Assembly: GCA_947371755.1 (NCBI GenBank)
Contig: CANBQT010000012.1
Location: 1-62,718, forward strand
DNA length: 62,718 nucleotides
DNA from: Chitinophagaceae bacterium
Lineage (GTDB): Bacteria; Bacteroidota; Bacteroidia; Chitinophagales; Chitinophagaceae
Direction: 5' to 3'
Below are positions 34,546 to 45,800 of the stretch, one piece after another. The number at the start of each line of letters is the position of its first letter. The first letter of the stretch is position 1. Under the pieces are notes generated by a model. That model saw only the letters and a program-made list of their open reading frames with translations. It made no database searches and had not been told where the DNA came from. The position numbers and the translations under genes are program-made.

Positions 34546-35082
34546 ATGCGTCACGGAGACAAAATCAATAACCTCGGCCGTAAAAAGGCACACAGAGTAG
34601 CGTTATTGCAAAACTTAGCTAGTCAGTTGATCACACACAAACGTATCGTTACCACTTTAGCAAAAGCTAAAGCTTTGAGAACATATGTTGAACCTTTGAT
34701 CACAAAGACCAAGAAAATTGAATCAGCTTCTCAAATCAGCCATAACCACCGTTTGGTTTTTGCTGAATTGCAAGATAAAGCAGCTGTGAAAGAATTATTC
34801 ACAGTGGTTGGACCAAAAGTTGCTGCTCGTCCAGGTGGTTACACTCGTATCCTTAAATTAGGAATTCGCCCAGGTGATAACGCTGAGAAAGCAATGATTG
34901 AATTGGTTGACTTTAACGAGATCTACGGTAAATCAGTTGAAAAAGCTGCTGAGCCTGCTAAGAAAACTCGTCGTGCAGGTGGTGCTAAAAAGAAAGTTGA
35001 AGCTGCTGTTGAAACAGCTACTGAAGCTGAAGCGCCTGTTACAGAAGAAACTCCAGCTGTTGAAGATAAAGCTGCAGAATAA
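34546..35082 (+). CDS. rplQ: 50S ribosomal protein bL17 with long acidic C-terminal tail
   Basis: The first 120 residues are a normal bL17 ([59 protein letters not shown]). The last 55 or so are Ala/Glu/Thr/Pro-rich ([18 protein letters not shown]), a low-complexity extension seen in other Bacteroidota. Last gene of the ribosomal operon; a terminator follows. Confidence 0.97.
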   Translation: MRHGDKINNLGRKKAHRVALLQNLASQLITHKRIVTTLAKAKALRTYVEPLITKTKKIESASQISHNHRLVFAELQDKAAVKELFTVVGPKVAARPGGYTRILKLGIRPGDNAEKAMIELVDFNEIYGKSVEKAAEPAKKTRRAGGAKKKVEAAVETATEAEAPVTEETPAVEDKAAE

Positions 35083-35108
35083 TTCTAATGAAGATTTTTT
35101 TAAATACA

Positions 35109-35138
35109 GGCAAGACTTTATCAGTCTTGCCTTTTTTT
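35109..35138 (+). terminator. Intrinsic terminator of the ribosomal operon
   Basis: Perfect stem GGCAAGAC (35109-35116) / GTCTTGCC (35124-35131), seven-base loop, then seven Ts. Confidence 0.93.
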
Positions 35139-35216
35139 ATATCCAATGTGTAAAAAAATATCTGATATATCGACTCAGATGTGTTTTTTTTGCAGCATTA
35201 AACAGACCCTATCATC

Positions 35217-36314
35217 ATGTCTCAAACACACCCACCCGCAATTTTAGTTTTAGCTGACGGACACGTTTTTCATGGCCGTGCTTTTGGAAAAATAGGTATA
35301 GCTACTGGCGAAATTTGCTTTAATACTGGCATGACCGGATATCAGGAAGTCTTTACAGACCCTAGCTATACAGGTCAGGTTTTGATTATGAATAATGTAC
35401 ATATCGGGAACTATGGAGTGAAGGATGTTGATGTAGAGAGTAAATCAGTGAAGATTCATGGTCTGATAGCTAGAAATTTGGAAGAGAAATTCAGCCGTTT
35501 CATGGCTGATGGTAATTTGAGTGATTATTTAATTACCAATAATATTGTTTCTATTGATGATATCGATACTAGAGCTTTGGTAGCCCATATCCGTACAAAA
35601 GGTGCGATGAACTGTATCATTTCCTCCTCTGAGTTTGATGTTGAAAAATTAAAAGCACAGTTAGCAAACGTACCAGATATGGATGGCCTGGAATTAGCCA
35701 GTACAGTTAGCACTGATGTAGAATATGAGTTAGGTGATCAGAACTCCTCGATTAAAGTTGCTGTGCTTGATTTCGGCGTAAAGGAACATATACTTGAATG
35801 TTTGGTAACTAGAGGAGCACATGTTCGTGTACATCCTGCAAAAACGCCCTTGAGTAGATTAAAGGAATTTAATCCAAATGGCTATTTCCTTTCAAATGGT
35901 CCCGGAGATCCAGCTGCAATGCCTTATGCTGTTGCCACAGTAAAAGATATTTTGAATGAGAACAAACCTGTTTTTGGAATTTGTTTAGGTCACCAATTAT
36001 TGGCAAGAGCTAACGACATTCCAACATTTAAAATGCACCACGGACATAGAGGATTAAACCATCCTGTTAAAAATATTATTACCGGACAATGTGAGATTAC
36101 TACACAAAACCATGGCTTTGGTGTAGACCCTGACGCTGTTCGTAATCACGCTAATGTAGAAGTAACTCACCTGAATTTGAATGATGATTCAATTGAAGGA
36201 ATAAGATTGAAAGACCGTCAGGCTTTTAGTGTACAATACCATCCTGAAAGTACTCCTGGTCCGCACGACAGCCGTTACTTATTTGATAATTTTATTGAAA
36301 TGATGCGTCATTAA
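35217..36314 (+). CDS. carA: Carbamoyl-phosphate synthase, small (glutaminase) subunit
   Basis: Supplies ammonia from glutamine for carbamoyl phosphate, used in pyrimidine and arginine synthesis. The protein is 365 residues. N-terminal CarA domain: GRAFGKIGIATGEICFNTGMTGYQE. C-terminal class I amidotransferase: nucleophile Cys256 in GICLGHQ, with the His/Glu pair in QYHPESTPGP. The large subunit gene carB is not in the window. It follows the ribosomal operon, as is common in Bacteroidota, but beyond a terminator. A weak -7-like T-run (TTTTTTTTGCAG) precedes it. Confidence 0.97.
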   Translation: MSQTHPPAILVLADGHVFHGRAFGKIGIATGEICFNTGMTGYQEVFTDPSYTGQVLIMNNVHIGNYGVKDVDVESKSVKIHGLIARNLEEKFSRFMADGNLSDYLITNNIVSIDDIDTRALVAHIRTKGAMNCIISSSEFDVEKLKAQLANVPDMDGLELASTVSTDVEYELGDQNSSIKVAVLDFGVKEHILECLVTRGAHVRVHPAKTPLSRLKEFNPNGYFLSNGPGDPAAMPYAVATVKDILNENKPVFGICLGHQLLARANDIPTFKMHHGHRGLNHPVKNIITGQCEITTQNHGFGVDPDAVRNHANVEVTHLNLNDDSIEGIRLKDRQAFSVQYHPESTPGPHDSRYLFDNFIEMMRH

Positions 36315-36350
36315 AAAAATCCCTGAGTTTGTAGCTCAGGGATTTTTTTT
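36314..36350. terminator. Bidirectional intrinsic terminator between carA and ackA
   Basis: Perfect 15-bp stem (36314-36328 with 36336-36350) with core TCCCTGAG/CTCAGGGA, a seven-base loop, A-run and T-run arms. Confidence 0.93.
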
Positions 36351-37548
36351 ATTGTTGTATCAAAGCATAACATTGATTGGCAATCTCTAATTCCTCATTA
36401 GTGGGAATCTTTAATATTTTCACTTTCGCATTGATAGTATTTAACGCTATAATTCCTTTGATGCGTTGTTGGTTGATTTCTTCATTTAATTCAATACCTA
36501 AATAAGACAGATTTTTTGTAGATAAACTTCTTACTAATGCATCATTTTCACCTACACCACCAGTAAAAACAATGGCATCTAGTCCGTTCAGAACTGCGGC
36601 AAATGAACCTATATATTTTTTGATATGATAGCCATACATTTCATAAGCCAGTATCGCATTTAGATCACCTTCATTATACCTGGCAGTAACGTCACGCATA
36701 TCACTGAAACCAGTTAATCCTAACATACCACTCTTTTTATTGAGTACATGATTGATCTCTTCAATCGGGTAACCAAGTTGATTGACTAAATAAAATATAA
36801 CCGACTGATCAATATCTCCTGCTCTTGTTCCCATGATCAATCCATTCATAGGTCCAAGCCCCATACTATGATCAATACACTTGCCATTCAATATGGCACT
36901 CATGCTACATCCATTACCTAAGTGAATGGTGATAATTTTAGATTCTTTTTTCTGCAAATATTCAATGGCTCTTTCAGAAACATATTTATGACTTGTTCCA
37001 TGAAACCCATAAGCTCGAATTCTATGTTCTGTATAATATTCATTTGGGATCGCTATGCGATAAGCAACTGCTGGCATGGTTTGATGGAATGCAGTATCAA
37101 AAACAGCAATTTGTTTTGCATTTTTGAAGATCTGTTCTGAAACTTCAATGCCCAAATAATTCGGAGGATTGTGAAGAGGTGCAAGTGGAAATAATTTTAT
37201 TATTTTTTCTTTTACTTCTTCAGTTATGATTTGTGTATCCGAAAAATTTTCTCCGCCATGAACTACCCGATGGCCAACTGCATTTATTTCATCAGGGTCT
37301 TTGATCACGCCAATACTCGGATCAATTAATAATTTTGCAACTTCTTTTAAACCAGATGCGTGGTCCTTGATTTTTAGAGTTTCTTCTATGATAAATTCTT
37401 CGCCATCTTTATATCTTATATGAATGATCGTGGAGGCATCTGATCCAATGCGTTCTATTAACCCAATACATATAGTAGCTGCTTCTGGCATACTGATCAG
37501 CTGGTATTTAATGGAACTGCTGCCTGAATTAATTACAAAAATGTTCAT
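36349..37548 (-). CDS. ackA: Acetate kinase
   Basis: Converts acetyl phosphate and ADP to acetate and ATP, or the reverse. The protein is 399 residues, normal length. Motifs: FVINSGSSSIKYQL at the N-terminus, HRVVHGG (about 92-98), DTAFHQTMP, HLGNGCSM and TRAGDIDQSV, and FTGGVGEND near the C-terminus. It lies 18 bases after pta on the same strand, forming a classical pta-ackA operon. Confidence 0.98.
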   Translation of the reverse strand: MNIFVINSGSSSIKYQLISMPEAATICIGLIERIGSDASTIIHIRYKDGEEFIIEETLKIKDHASGLKEVAKLLIDPSIGVIKDPDEINAVGHRVVHGGENFSDTQIITEEVKEKIIKLFPLAPLHNPPNYLGIEVSEQIFKNAKQIAVFDTAFHQTMPAVAYRIAIPNEYYTEHRIRAYGFHGTSHKYVSERAIEYLQKKESKIITIHLGNGCSMSAILNGKCIDHSMGLGPMNGLIMGTRAGDIDQSVIFYLVNQLGYPIEEINHVLNKKSGMLGLTGFSDMRDVTARYNEGDLNAILAYEMYGYHIKKYIGSFAAVLNGLDAIVFTGGVGENDALVRSLSTKNLSYLGIELNEEINQQRIKGIIALNTINAKVKILKIPTNEELEIANQCYALIQQ

Positions 37549-37566
37549 CTAAGAATTTTTAAATTT

Positions 37567-39651
37567 TTATTGAGCTTGTATGGCAGTAATCACAACTGTA
37601 TTGAAAACATCATCAACGGTACAACCCCTGCTTAAATCATTTACTGGTTTATTTAATCCCTGTAACATCGGCCCAATGGCTAAAGCACCGGTTTCTCTTT
37701 GAACTGCTTTATAGGTATTGTTTCCAGTATTTAAATCAGGGAAAATTAAAACACTTGCCTGTCCTGCTACCTGAGAATTGGGTAGTTTCTGTTTGCCTAC
37801 AGAAGGGTCTACAGCTGCATCATATTGTATAGGACCTTCCACTTTCAAGTCTGGTCTTTTCTCTCTGATGATTTCAGTGGCTCTTCTTACTTTATCTACA
37901 TCTTCACCTTCACCTGAAGTTCCGGAAGAATAAGATAGCATTGCAATTTTTGGTTCAATACCAAACATGATACTGGTCTCTGCAGAAGAGATAGCAATTT
38001 CAGCTAATTGCTCAGAGGTAGGGTTAGGATTTACAGCACAATCACCAAAAATAGCAACCCTATTAGGTAAACACATGAAGAAGACAGATGAAACTGTATT
38101 TACTCCAGGTTTTGTTTTTACAAATTGAAGCGCTGGGCGGATAGTATGTTGTGTGGTATGTTCAGCGCCGGAAACCATTCCATCTGCATCACCCTTAAAC
38201 ACCATCATCGTGCCAAAATAGGAAACGTCTAACATTAAATCGCGGGCCATTTCTTTTTGTAAATTCTTTGATTTCCTTAGCTCTATTAATTCATCCACAT
38301 ATGCATCATACTTATTTGAAGTTGCTGGATCTATGATTTGAATCTTTTCAAAGTCCATAGAAAGATTCAACCTGTTAGAAGCAGCAACGATATTTTCTTT
38401 ATTTCCGAGGATGGTAATTTTAACGATGTCTTGTTTTACAAGTTGATTTGCTGCTATTAAAATTCTATCATCACCGCCTTCTGGTAAAACGATATGTTTT
38501 TTAATTGATTTTGCCCTTTTAACAATCTGATATTGGAACATCCGAGGCGTAATATTTCTCGTTTGGAAAGTATTGATCTTTTCGCCAATTGATTGGATAT
38601 CGATGTACTTATCAAATGTGCTGATTGCGAGCGCTATTTTTTCTTTATTGAGATATGAGATTCTTGATTGAGTACCTGCCACTTTCGTAACTGTTTCAAA
38701 TGTGCCCGTTTGAACTGTAATTACTGGCAATACAGTATCCAAACCCTCGATTAATTTTAATATAGAAGGTTCTGGCATTAGTCCGCCAGTTAAGATCATT
38801 CCAGCTACTTTGGGGTAATTTTTTGAGATATTAGCTTGTAGTACACCAATTAAAATATCGCCTCTATCTCCCGGGGCAACAATCAAAGTATTTTTCTGTA
38901 ACCGTAATAAACAATTGTGCAATTGCATCGCACCTACAATGGGATTGTCGACCTGATTAGAAAATAAATGTTCTCCAAACAATGCTTTGCCATTTACCGA
39001 TGCACAGATTTCCTGAAAGGTGGGGTTACTTAAATTTCTATCATATGGGATTACTGTGATGATAATATCTTTAGGAAGATTTTGGCGAATACTCACAGAA
39101 ACAGAAAAGGCAATTTGTTCTAATACCTTGTTTGCGATTACTGTAAGAATCTGAACACCTTCTTCTTGGAACAATTTAAAAGTGGATACAGTAGAAGAAA
39201 CGATTTCTTGTTCGGACTTATCTTCGCCCTTTACGATTAGAATTACGGGTATTCCTAAATTTTTGGCGATATTAATATTGTCGTTGAATTCAAGATTGGT
39301 ACTACCTCCTAAAAAATCGGCACCTTCTACGATCACAAATTCATTGGTTTCCTGTAATTTTTTGAATTTTTCTATGATCTTGTCGATCATAATCGCCTCG
39401 TTGCCATTGTTTTTTAGTTTCTCCACCTCCTCTCTTGTAAAGGCATACATGTCTTCATAGGGTGTGGTCAGATCAAAATGACGAATCATCGTTTCGAGGT
39501 GATTGTCTTTTTGTCCGTCGATACAGCTGATTACGGGTTTGAAATAAGCGATTCTCTCCGTTTTACCAGCTAGTAGATTCATTAAACCCAATGCGATGAT
39601 GGATTTCCCTGTGTAGGGCTCTGTAGTACATAAATATAATGCGTTTGTCAT
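37567..39651 (-). CDS. pta: Phosphate acetyltransferase, long form
   Basis: Converts acetyl-CoA and phosphate to acetyl phosphate. The protein is 694 residues: an N-terminal P-loop domain related to BioD/CobB (1-210, with YLCTTEPYTGKSIIALGLMN), a DRTGG domain (about 210-330) and the C-terminal catalytic domain (about 370-690, with SGAEHTTQHTIRPALQ, VFFMCLPN and GPMLQGLNKPVNDLSRGC). The ATG at 39651 is preferred over 39669 because a -7 promoter box sits at 39673-39680, leaving no leader for the upstream ATG. Operon with ackA. Confidence 0.96.
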   Translation of the reverse strand: MTNALYLCTTEPYTGKSIIALGLMNLLAGKTERIAYFKPVISCIDGQKDNHLETMIRHFDLTTPYEDMYAFTREEVEKLKNNGNEAIMIDKIIEKFKKLQETNEFVIVEGADFLGGSTNLEFNDNINIAKNLGIPVILIVKGEDKSEQEIVSSTVSTFKLFQEEGVQILTVIANKVLEQIAFSVSVSIRQNLPKDIIITVIPYDRNLSNPTFQEICASVNGKALFGEHLFSNQVDNPIVGAMQLHNCLLRLQKNTLIVAPGDRGDILIGVLQANISKNYPKVAGMILTGGLMPEPSILKLIEGLDTVLPVITVQTGTFETVTKVAGTQSRISYLNKEKIALAISTFDKYIDIQSIGEKINTFQTRNITPRMFQYQIVKRAKSIKKHIVLPEGGDDRILIAANQLVKQDIVKITILGNKENIVAASNRLNLSMDFEKIQIIDPATSNKYDAYVDELIELRKSKNLQKEMARDLMLDVSYFGTMMVFKGDADGMVSGAEHTTQHTIRPALQFVKTKPGVNTVSSVFFMCLPNRVAIFGDCAVNPNPTSEQLAEIAISSAETSIMFGIEPKIAMLSYSSGTSGEGEDVDKVRRATEIIREKRPDLKVEGPIQYDAAVDPSVGKQKLPNSQVAGQASVLIFPDLNTGNNTYKAVQRETGALAIGPMLQGLNKPVNDLSRGCTVDDVFNTVVITAIQAQ

Positions 39652-39672
39652 TTTATCGATATTGCTCAATTA

Positions 39673-39680
39673 CAAAATTA
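39673..39680 (-). promoter_or_regulatory. -7 promoter box of the pta-ackA operon (TAATTTTG)
   Basis: Exact TAnnTTTG on the minus strand, 21 bases before the chosen pta ATG. No TTG at the -33 spacing. Confidence 0.5.
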
Positions 39681-39800
39681 TTGCATATTGACTTGTTTGA
39701 TAATGATGATTATCAGTAAAAATCAAGGTTTCGACTGATTTTAATCATATTTATAAGCGATATTTCTTTCCTTTACAAATAACAAGAAAAACGATCTGAT

Positions 39801-40841
39801 ATGGAAATTGCTCTTTTAGTTCCCATTGCTTTTAAACAAACAGCATTCGCAAACGATGAAAATGTAATTGTTTTAGCTGGAGATATAGGTGGAACAAAAG
39901 CAAATATGTCTTTGTGCAAGTTTACTGCCAATGGCATGGAAGTGGTGAAAGAAAAAAGGTACGTGAGTAAAGACCATGTCTCTTTTACTGATATCATAAG
40001 TGATTTTATAGCAGGCTTGCCTAATCCTCAGAAAGTTTGCCTTTCAGTGGCTGGTCCAGTTATAGATGGAAAGGTAAAGTTTACCAATCTAAGTTGGCAG
40101 ATTGATAGAAATGAAATCTCTCAAACACTAGGTGGAAGTCCCGTGGCTATTCTGAATGATTTAGAGGCAACTGCCTATGGTCTGGCAGCTTTAAAACCAG
40201 AAGAGTTGCACACCTTGCATCAGGGTACAAACGAAACGCCAGGAAATATTGGGATACTCGCTGCGGGTACCGGCTTAGGTGAAGCAGGATTGTTCTTTGA
40301 TGGTAGTCGTTATCATCCCTTTGCTACAGAAGGAGGGCATTGTGATTACGCGCCTAGAACCAAACAAGATCTTGGAATACTTTACTTTCTTCAAGCAAGA
40401 CATGAACATGTTAGCTGGGAGCGTTTATTAAGTGGAAATGGAATTGTTACTATCTGGGAATACCTTACTCAGATGGAAAATAAACCAAAGCCAGCATGGA
40501 TTGTAGAAGCCATGGAAACAACAGACCCTGCAGCAGTCATCAGTAATGCAGCCAGAGAAGCAAAGTGCAGTACTTGTGTTGAGGCGATTAAATTATTCGA
40601 TCGATTCTTAGCCATTGAAGCGGCGAATATGATCTTAAAATTCAAAGCTACGGGAGGTTTATATCTTGCTGGCGGTATCGCACCTAAAATCATTCAGATG
40701 TTAGACCCTAAAACATGGAAAGAAATATTCGAGTCCAGTGGTAGGATGAAGCATTTACTAAATACCGTTTCCGTTCACGTGATGTTGAATGAGAAGGCTC
40801 CAATGCTCGGTTCTATTTATTACGCTGGGTTAAATATGTAA
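39801..40841 (+). CDS. glk: Glucokinase
   Basis: Phosphorylates glucose with ATP in the cytoplasm. The protein is 346 residues of the bacterial Glk family (not ROK: no CxCGxxGC zinc motif). The phosphate loop LAGDIGGTKANMSL is preceded by about 22 extra residues. Further motifs: LNDLEATAYGL (catalytic Asp), LAAGTGLGEA and EGGHCDYAPR. It stands divergent from pta-ackA, which links glucose uptake and overflow metabolism by position only. Confidence 0.94.
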   Translation: MEIALLVPIAFKQTAFANDENVIVLAGDIGGTKANMSLCKFTANGMEVVKEKRYVSKDHVSFTDIISDFIAGLPNPQKVCLSVAGPVIDGKVKFTNLSWQIDRNEISQTLGGSPVAILNDLEATAYGLAALKPEELHTLHQGTNETPGNIGILAAGTGLGEAGLFFDGSRYHPFATEGGHCDYAPRTKQDLGILYFLQARHEHVSWERLLSGNGIVTIWEYLTQMENKPKPAWIVEAMETTDPAAVISNAAREAKCSTCVEAIKLFDRFLAIEAANMILKFKATGGLYLAGGIAPKIIQMLDPKTWKEIFESSGRMKHLLNTVSVHVMLNEKAPMLGSIYYAGLNM

Positions 40842-40879
40842 GTTACTGGTTGTTTAAATCGATTCCTTAAATTCGTAGT

Positions 40880-41302
40880 ATGAAAATTGCAATTATCAAT
40901 GGCCCAAATTTGAACTTATTAGGTAAAAGAGAGCCAGGAATTTATGGCAATCAGGGCTTCGATGAATATTATACTGAATTGCAATCTAAATTTCCTGAAG
41001 TGGCATTCAGTTATTTTCAAAGCAATGTGGAGGGAGAATTGATTAACGAATTACAAAGAGTTGGGTTCGACTTTCAGGGTATTGTCATGAACCCGGGAGG
41101 ATATACACATACTTCAGTTGCCATCGGGGATGCAATCGCCGCTATTAAAACCCCATTAATTGAAGTGCATATTAGTAATGTTCACGCCCGTGAAGATTTT
41201 AGAAAATTGTCTCATGTTTCTGCAAAAGCAGCAGGCAGTATTATTGGCCTGGGATTAAAAGGGTATGAACTTGCCGTTCGTTGGTTGATAGACCACCAAT
41301 AG
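40880..41302 (+). CDS. aroQ: 3-dehydroquinate dehydratase, type II
   Basis: Third step of the shikimate pathway. The protein is 140 residues, standard for the dodecameric type II enzyme. Motifs: IINGPNLNLLGKREPGIYG with the catalytic Tyr, MNPGGYTHTSVAIGDAI, and EVHISNVHAREDFRK with the catalytic His. The gap to the next gene is only six bases, so the glycosyltransferase may be co-transcribed. Confidence 0.97.
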   Translation: MKIAIINGPNLNLLGKREPGIYGNQGFDEYYTELQSKFPEVAFSYFQSNVEGELINELQRVGFDFQGIVMNPGGYTHTSVAIGDAIAAIKTPLIEVHISNVHAREDFRKLSHVSAKAAGSIIGLGLKGYELAVRWLIDHQ

Positions 41303-41308
41303 TAATTC

Positions 41309-42859
41309 ATGCAAAATATCTCTTCCACATATAGTAAGAAAGTTTGGTTACTGATATTCATTACCATGGGTATCAAACTGATTATTGCTGGATTATTGGA
41401 ACTAGGAAATGATGAAGTTTATTATTGGACTTACGCCTTACAATTAGAATGGAATCATTTTGATCATCCCCCTTTAATCGGTTTGATGATTCGAATAACT
41501 ACATTAAATCTTCATTGGGTTTCAGAAATATCAATGCGATTAGGTAGTATTTTAGGTGCTGGATTATCAACCTGGTTCATTTTTAAAACAGCTAAACTGA
41601 TAGCATCAGAAAAAGCTGGTTGGTATGCAGCAATTATCTTTCAATCTTCCATTTATACAGGAATAATTGCGGGACTTTTTGTTCTTCCTGATTCTCCCCA
41701 AATGCCTTTTTGGACTGCATCCTTATATTATATGTGTGTATTGCTTTATCAGCCAGAGGCAGAAAAGAAAACAGGAGTGTGGATGTTGATTGGATTATTG
41801 ATTGGTTTAGCAGCCCTCTGTAAAGTACATGGCTTGTATTTATGGGCAGGTTTTGGTTTGAGTATCTTATTTCTTCGAATCAAATGGTTATTCAATTGGA
41901 GATTATATCTGTCGGTATTTATTACATTATTATGCTTATTGCCAATTATTTATTGGAATATTCAGTATGATTTTATTACGTATAAATTTCACTCAGAAAG
42001 GGTAACGCATACTCAGTTGCAATGGGATATGTTGGGTAGAGAAATCGCAGGAGAGTTTGCCTATCAAAACCCAATTATATTTGTACTTATCATTCTAACA
42101 CTGATTGCCATTGCGAAAAAATCTTTTGTTATTACCCATAAGAATACTACCATTTGGATATTCTGTATGAGTATTCCAATGATCTTTTTATTCTGGGTGA
42201 TTTCTTTATTTAATCCAACCCTGCCACATTGGACTGGACCAGCATTTATTCCTCTTTATATTCTTGTTGCCATTTACTTGGATCAGAAAAAAATCAAGGG
42301 CACGCCTAAAATTTTACCGATAGCTGGTTTATTTGTAGGCATTTTGTTGATTTTGGCAACTGCTATTGTAAGATTGTCTCCAGTTAATTTCGGAAGTCAT
42401 GACAAAAAAAATTTTGGAGAATATTGCCCTACTCTTGATCTGAGTGGATGGTCTGATTTTAGCGCGGCTTACTCAAAATTAGTGACTTCAGATGAGCAAC
42501 AGCATATCATGCAACCGAACAGTTTTTTGATTATTCCTAAGTGGTTCCCCGGAGGACATTTAGAATTTTATACGGCACCATTAACTCATCAAACACTGAT
42601 AGCAATTGGACCACTGCAGGATATACACAAGTTTGCATGGTTGAACAGGGATCGAAAAAAAATAGAACTTGGAGATGATGCTTACGCCATAGTGCCCTCC
42701 AATCTTCCTTTAGACGTTCAAAAAAATTACGCAGACTATTTTACTAGTATCCAGGCTCCTGTACAAATCAATCAAATAAGAAATGGTGGAGTGGTGCGGT
42801 ATTTTTATGTATACCGGTTGAAAGGGTGTAAGAAAATTCCGGAAGTACTGATTCAATAA
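41309..42859 (+). CDS. ArnT/PMT-like glycosyltransferase, family 39/83 type
   Basis: A 516-residue inner-membrane protein with about ten hydrophobic helices. The first periplasmic loop holds GNDEVYYWTYALQLEWNHFDHPPLIG (about 31-56), the region of the catalytic acidic residues in GT39/GT83 enzymes that use polyprenyl-phosphate sugars. The C-terminal part is soluble and periplasmic. Likely modifies lipid A, glycans or proteins; the acceptor is unknown. Its stop abuts the stop of the converging TamB-like gene. Confidence 0.87.
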   Translation: MQNISSTYSKKVWLLIFITMGIKLIIAGLLELGNDEVYYWTYALQLEWNHFDHPPLIGLMIRITTLNLHWVSEISMRLGSILGAGLSTWFIFKTAKLIASEKAGWYAAIIFQSSIYTGIIAGLFVLPDSPQMPFWTASLYYMCVLLYQPEAEKKTGVWMLIGLLIGLAALCKVHGLYLWAGFGLSILFLRIKWLFNWRLYLSVFITLLCLLPIIYWNIQYDFITYKFHSERVTHTQLQWDMLGREIAGEFAYQNPIIFVLIILTLIAIAKKSFVITHKNTTIWIFCMSIPMIFLFWVISLFNPTLPHWTGPAFIPLYILVAIYLDQKKIKGTPKILPIAGLFVGILLILATAIVRLSPVNFGSHDKKNFGEYCPTLDLSGWSDFSAAYSKLVTSDEQQHIMQPNSFLIIPKWFPGGHLEFYTAPLTHQTLIAIGPLQDIHKFAWLNRDRKKIELGDDAYAIVPSNLPLDVQKNYADYFTSIQAPVQINQIRNGGVVRYFYVYRLKGCKKIPEVLIQ

Positions 42860-45800
42860 TTATTTCTTCTCTTCTAAATTCTCTGCGGGAGTTTTGATTT
42901 CTAAGACCTCTGGTTTTTTAGCAAACAATTCATCGAAGTCTCTCTGATAAGAAATGCTTACGCCCTGTCTGTTTCGGCGTCCAAAAGTGGAGCCACTGAT
43001 ATCAAGGCTATTTTTTGTGAAGATGATGGCACTTAACTTACGATCCTTGGTTAAAATAAACTTGATATTAAAATCGGGTAACCATTGGAAGTTTCCATTT
43101 TGGAATGAAGTAGTATTGCCTACATTAAAATCAAGGTCGCTACCTAAAGTAACGATTACATTATTATTAGCAAAAGCATATCCAAGTTTTAAATTTACTC
43201 TTGTTCGATCAAGTTTATTGCTATTAGTTGTTACACCGCTACTCGCATCCAATAATGTATTACTGCTGTATAAGGATGTGCCCAGATCAAAGCGAAGACT
43301 CTTATCGCCGGTTATTTTATACAGAATATTTGACACGGCTTTATTCACTTCTTTTGTGAGTACTTGTGAAATGGTATTCACACCCAGTGAAGTGATCATA
43401 TAAGGGTTTGCAATATTGTTATTTCCATTATTGCCGGTTGGCGCAAAAGATCCGAGTACAATTAAAAATGAAACCTGCTTTAAAATTTCATTATCGTCTT
43501 TCTCAATTCTATTTAAGAAGGCAGTAAACTCATTATCTGTTCTGATTGGACTTCCCTGTGGAAAATCGAGTTTAAATTTGATGGAAGGCAGGTTTAACTT
43601 GTCGCGCAATTGAGCAATCACATATACATCACCTCGATATGCTTTTACTGCTCCACTAAAATTATTATTACCTACCAATTCACTCATACTAATTCTTTCT
43701 GCAGTGTATTGTGCATCGATATGAACATCCGCTCTAAAGGGATCTCCGTTCCATTCTATATAGTTACCAGCATTTGCTAACAATACAAATGGTTTACGTA
43801 TAAAGGATTGAAAATTGAAATCATAGTTTCCACGGTCAATATTATATCTTCCTCTGATCGTTAAAGGATCTGAAGTGCCGGCATGAATCTTTAATCGTCC
43901 ATTTCCCTCAGCCTTAATCACATCACCAGTTAGGTCATCCAGTATCACATCAATAGATACTTTATTATTTGCTGTGAGGTCTAAGTCAACAGCAAGATTG
44001 AAATTTCCAGAAGGTTTAACTGTTTCCATTTCAGTCCCATACTTTTTGAAAACAATAAAATCAGAAGTTCCATTTTCTTTACTCGTAGAGTTGGGCAGTA
44101 CAATATGGGAACTGTCTGTAGCTTCAGCAATGATATTCATTTTAGCATTGTCTTCAGGCCCTTTAAAGCTCATTTGAGCCTTACCAATAGCTTTGCCATA
44201 GAACATGTTGTTGTCCTTTAATTTGGTATCTATGAGTAAGAGTCTTTTTGTACTCATATCAAAATCAAATGCTAAGTCTTTGAAACCTTTTTCCAACAAC
44301 TTTCCCCTAATGGTGCCTTTATTTTGATATTTATCCTGTATTTGTAATTCACCAAAATCAATTCCATTTTCTTCAAATTTAACTTCTGCCGAATCAATGG
44401 TATAATGCACTTTGGTATAATTCACTGTCAATCCTGCTTTGCGCAAACTTAATTTACCTAAAAGGTCAGGTGAATTTGGATTTCCATTGATACTAAGATT
44501 TCCTTTAGCTGTTCCAGTTATATCACTGAAAATATCACCAATGAATCGGTGTAGAATGTTCACTTTTGAATTCTCAATTTGTATATCCGTCTTTAAAGGG
44601 TTTTCAATATTATCTTTTACATTATAAGAGCCAGATGCTGTTAATTGATAGTCTTCGTTGTCTGAGTTAACTGTAAAAGGTATTAAGCCGGTTTCATCAT
44701 TGTATTTAGCTGTAATTTTTACTGATCCAACACTATCTTCATCCATCCTGAATTGTTCTGTTTTCAGTTCTGCATCAGCATGGAATTTGCCAAAAAAATC
44801 TTTAAGAACTATTTCGCCTGAGGATATCCCTTCCATTCTCGGGTTCTTAAAAAACAAAGACGTGATGTCGCCTAAATAAACATACCTCAATGTAATATTC
44901 AAGTTGTTAGTGTTACCACCATCTTCTTCTTCAGTTTCTGCGGAAATTTCCTGGAATCCCTGAGTAAAATGGATATTGCTAGCGTGTAAGAAATTATTTC
45001 TAATGATTAACTCGCCATCTTTTTCGATGTTCCACTTCTTATCATTCAAAACAAAAGTAGAAGGCCTTAAATGAATTCGCACACCATCTTGTATAGTGTA
45101 TACATCTGCTAATAGTGTTGCATCATTGATGGTATTATCCGCACTTGCTTTGATTGATACAATGGAATGGTCATTTGCGGAATTGATATCAAAGTGAGAA
45201 TTCGGCAAGTGAAAACTATCACTTAATTGTATACTGCTAATATCTCCATTCAATATCAAAGTGTCTTTATTTCCTTTGCCATTGATCTGTACACCTGAAA
45301 TAATGTATTTCTTATATTTTGCATAGGGCACATTCGCAGATAAGCCTAATAGATTCTTTTTAGTATCAATTGATCCAGAAAAATTCACATCATTAAAACC
45401 GCTAATTTTTTTATTAAATAGTTTGATGTATGGTTCAATGTAATTGGTACTTGCATTGATCTCAAAAGATTGATTTTTTGGGATTGATTTTGGGGGCTTT
45501 ATATATGCTGGGTAATAATGATTCAGGAATGATTGAATACTTGCTGGTAAATCGATAATACTAAACTTTCCAATGATGGATGCATTGAAGTCGCTACTTG
45601 TTAATTCTAAGGATTTAATACTGTCTTTATAACTCGAGCTCAGTTTTAATGAATCGAAATTAATAGTACTGACATCTCCTTTAATAGTTGCATTCAGAAA
45701 TTTAGCAGACCCTAAGAAGTTGTCGATATTGGTTCCTGTAAAGTTTGCATCCAATAAACCTGTTACCTCAATATGTTCAGGATAAAGATTCAAAGCCTGA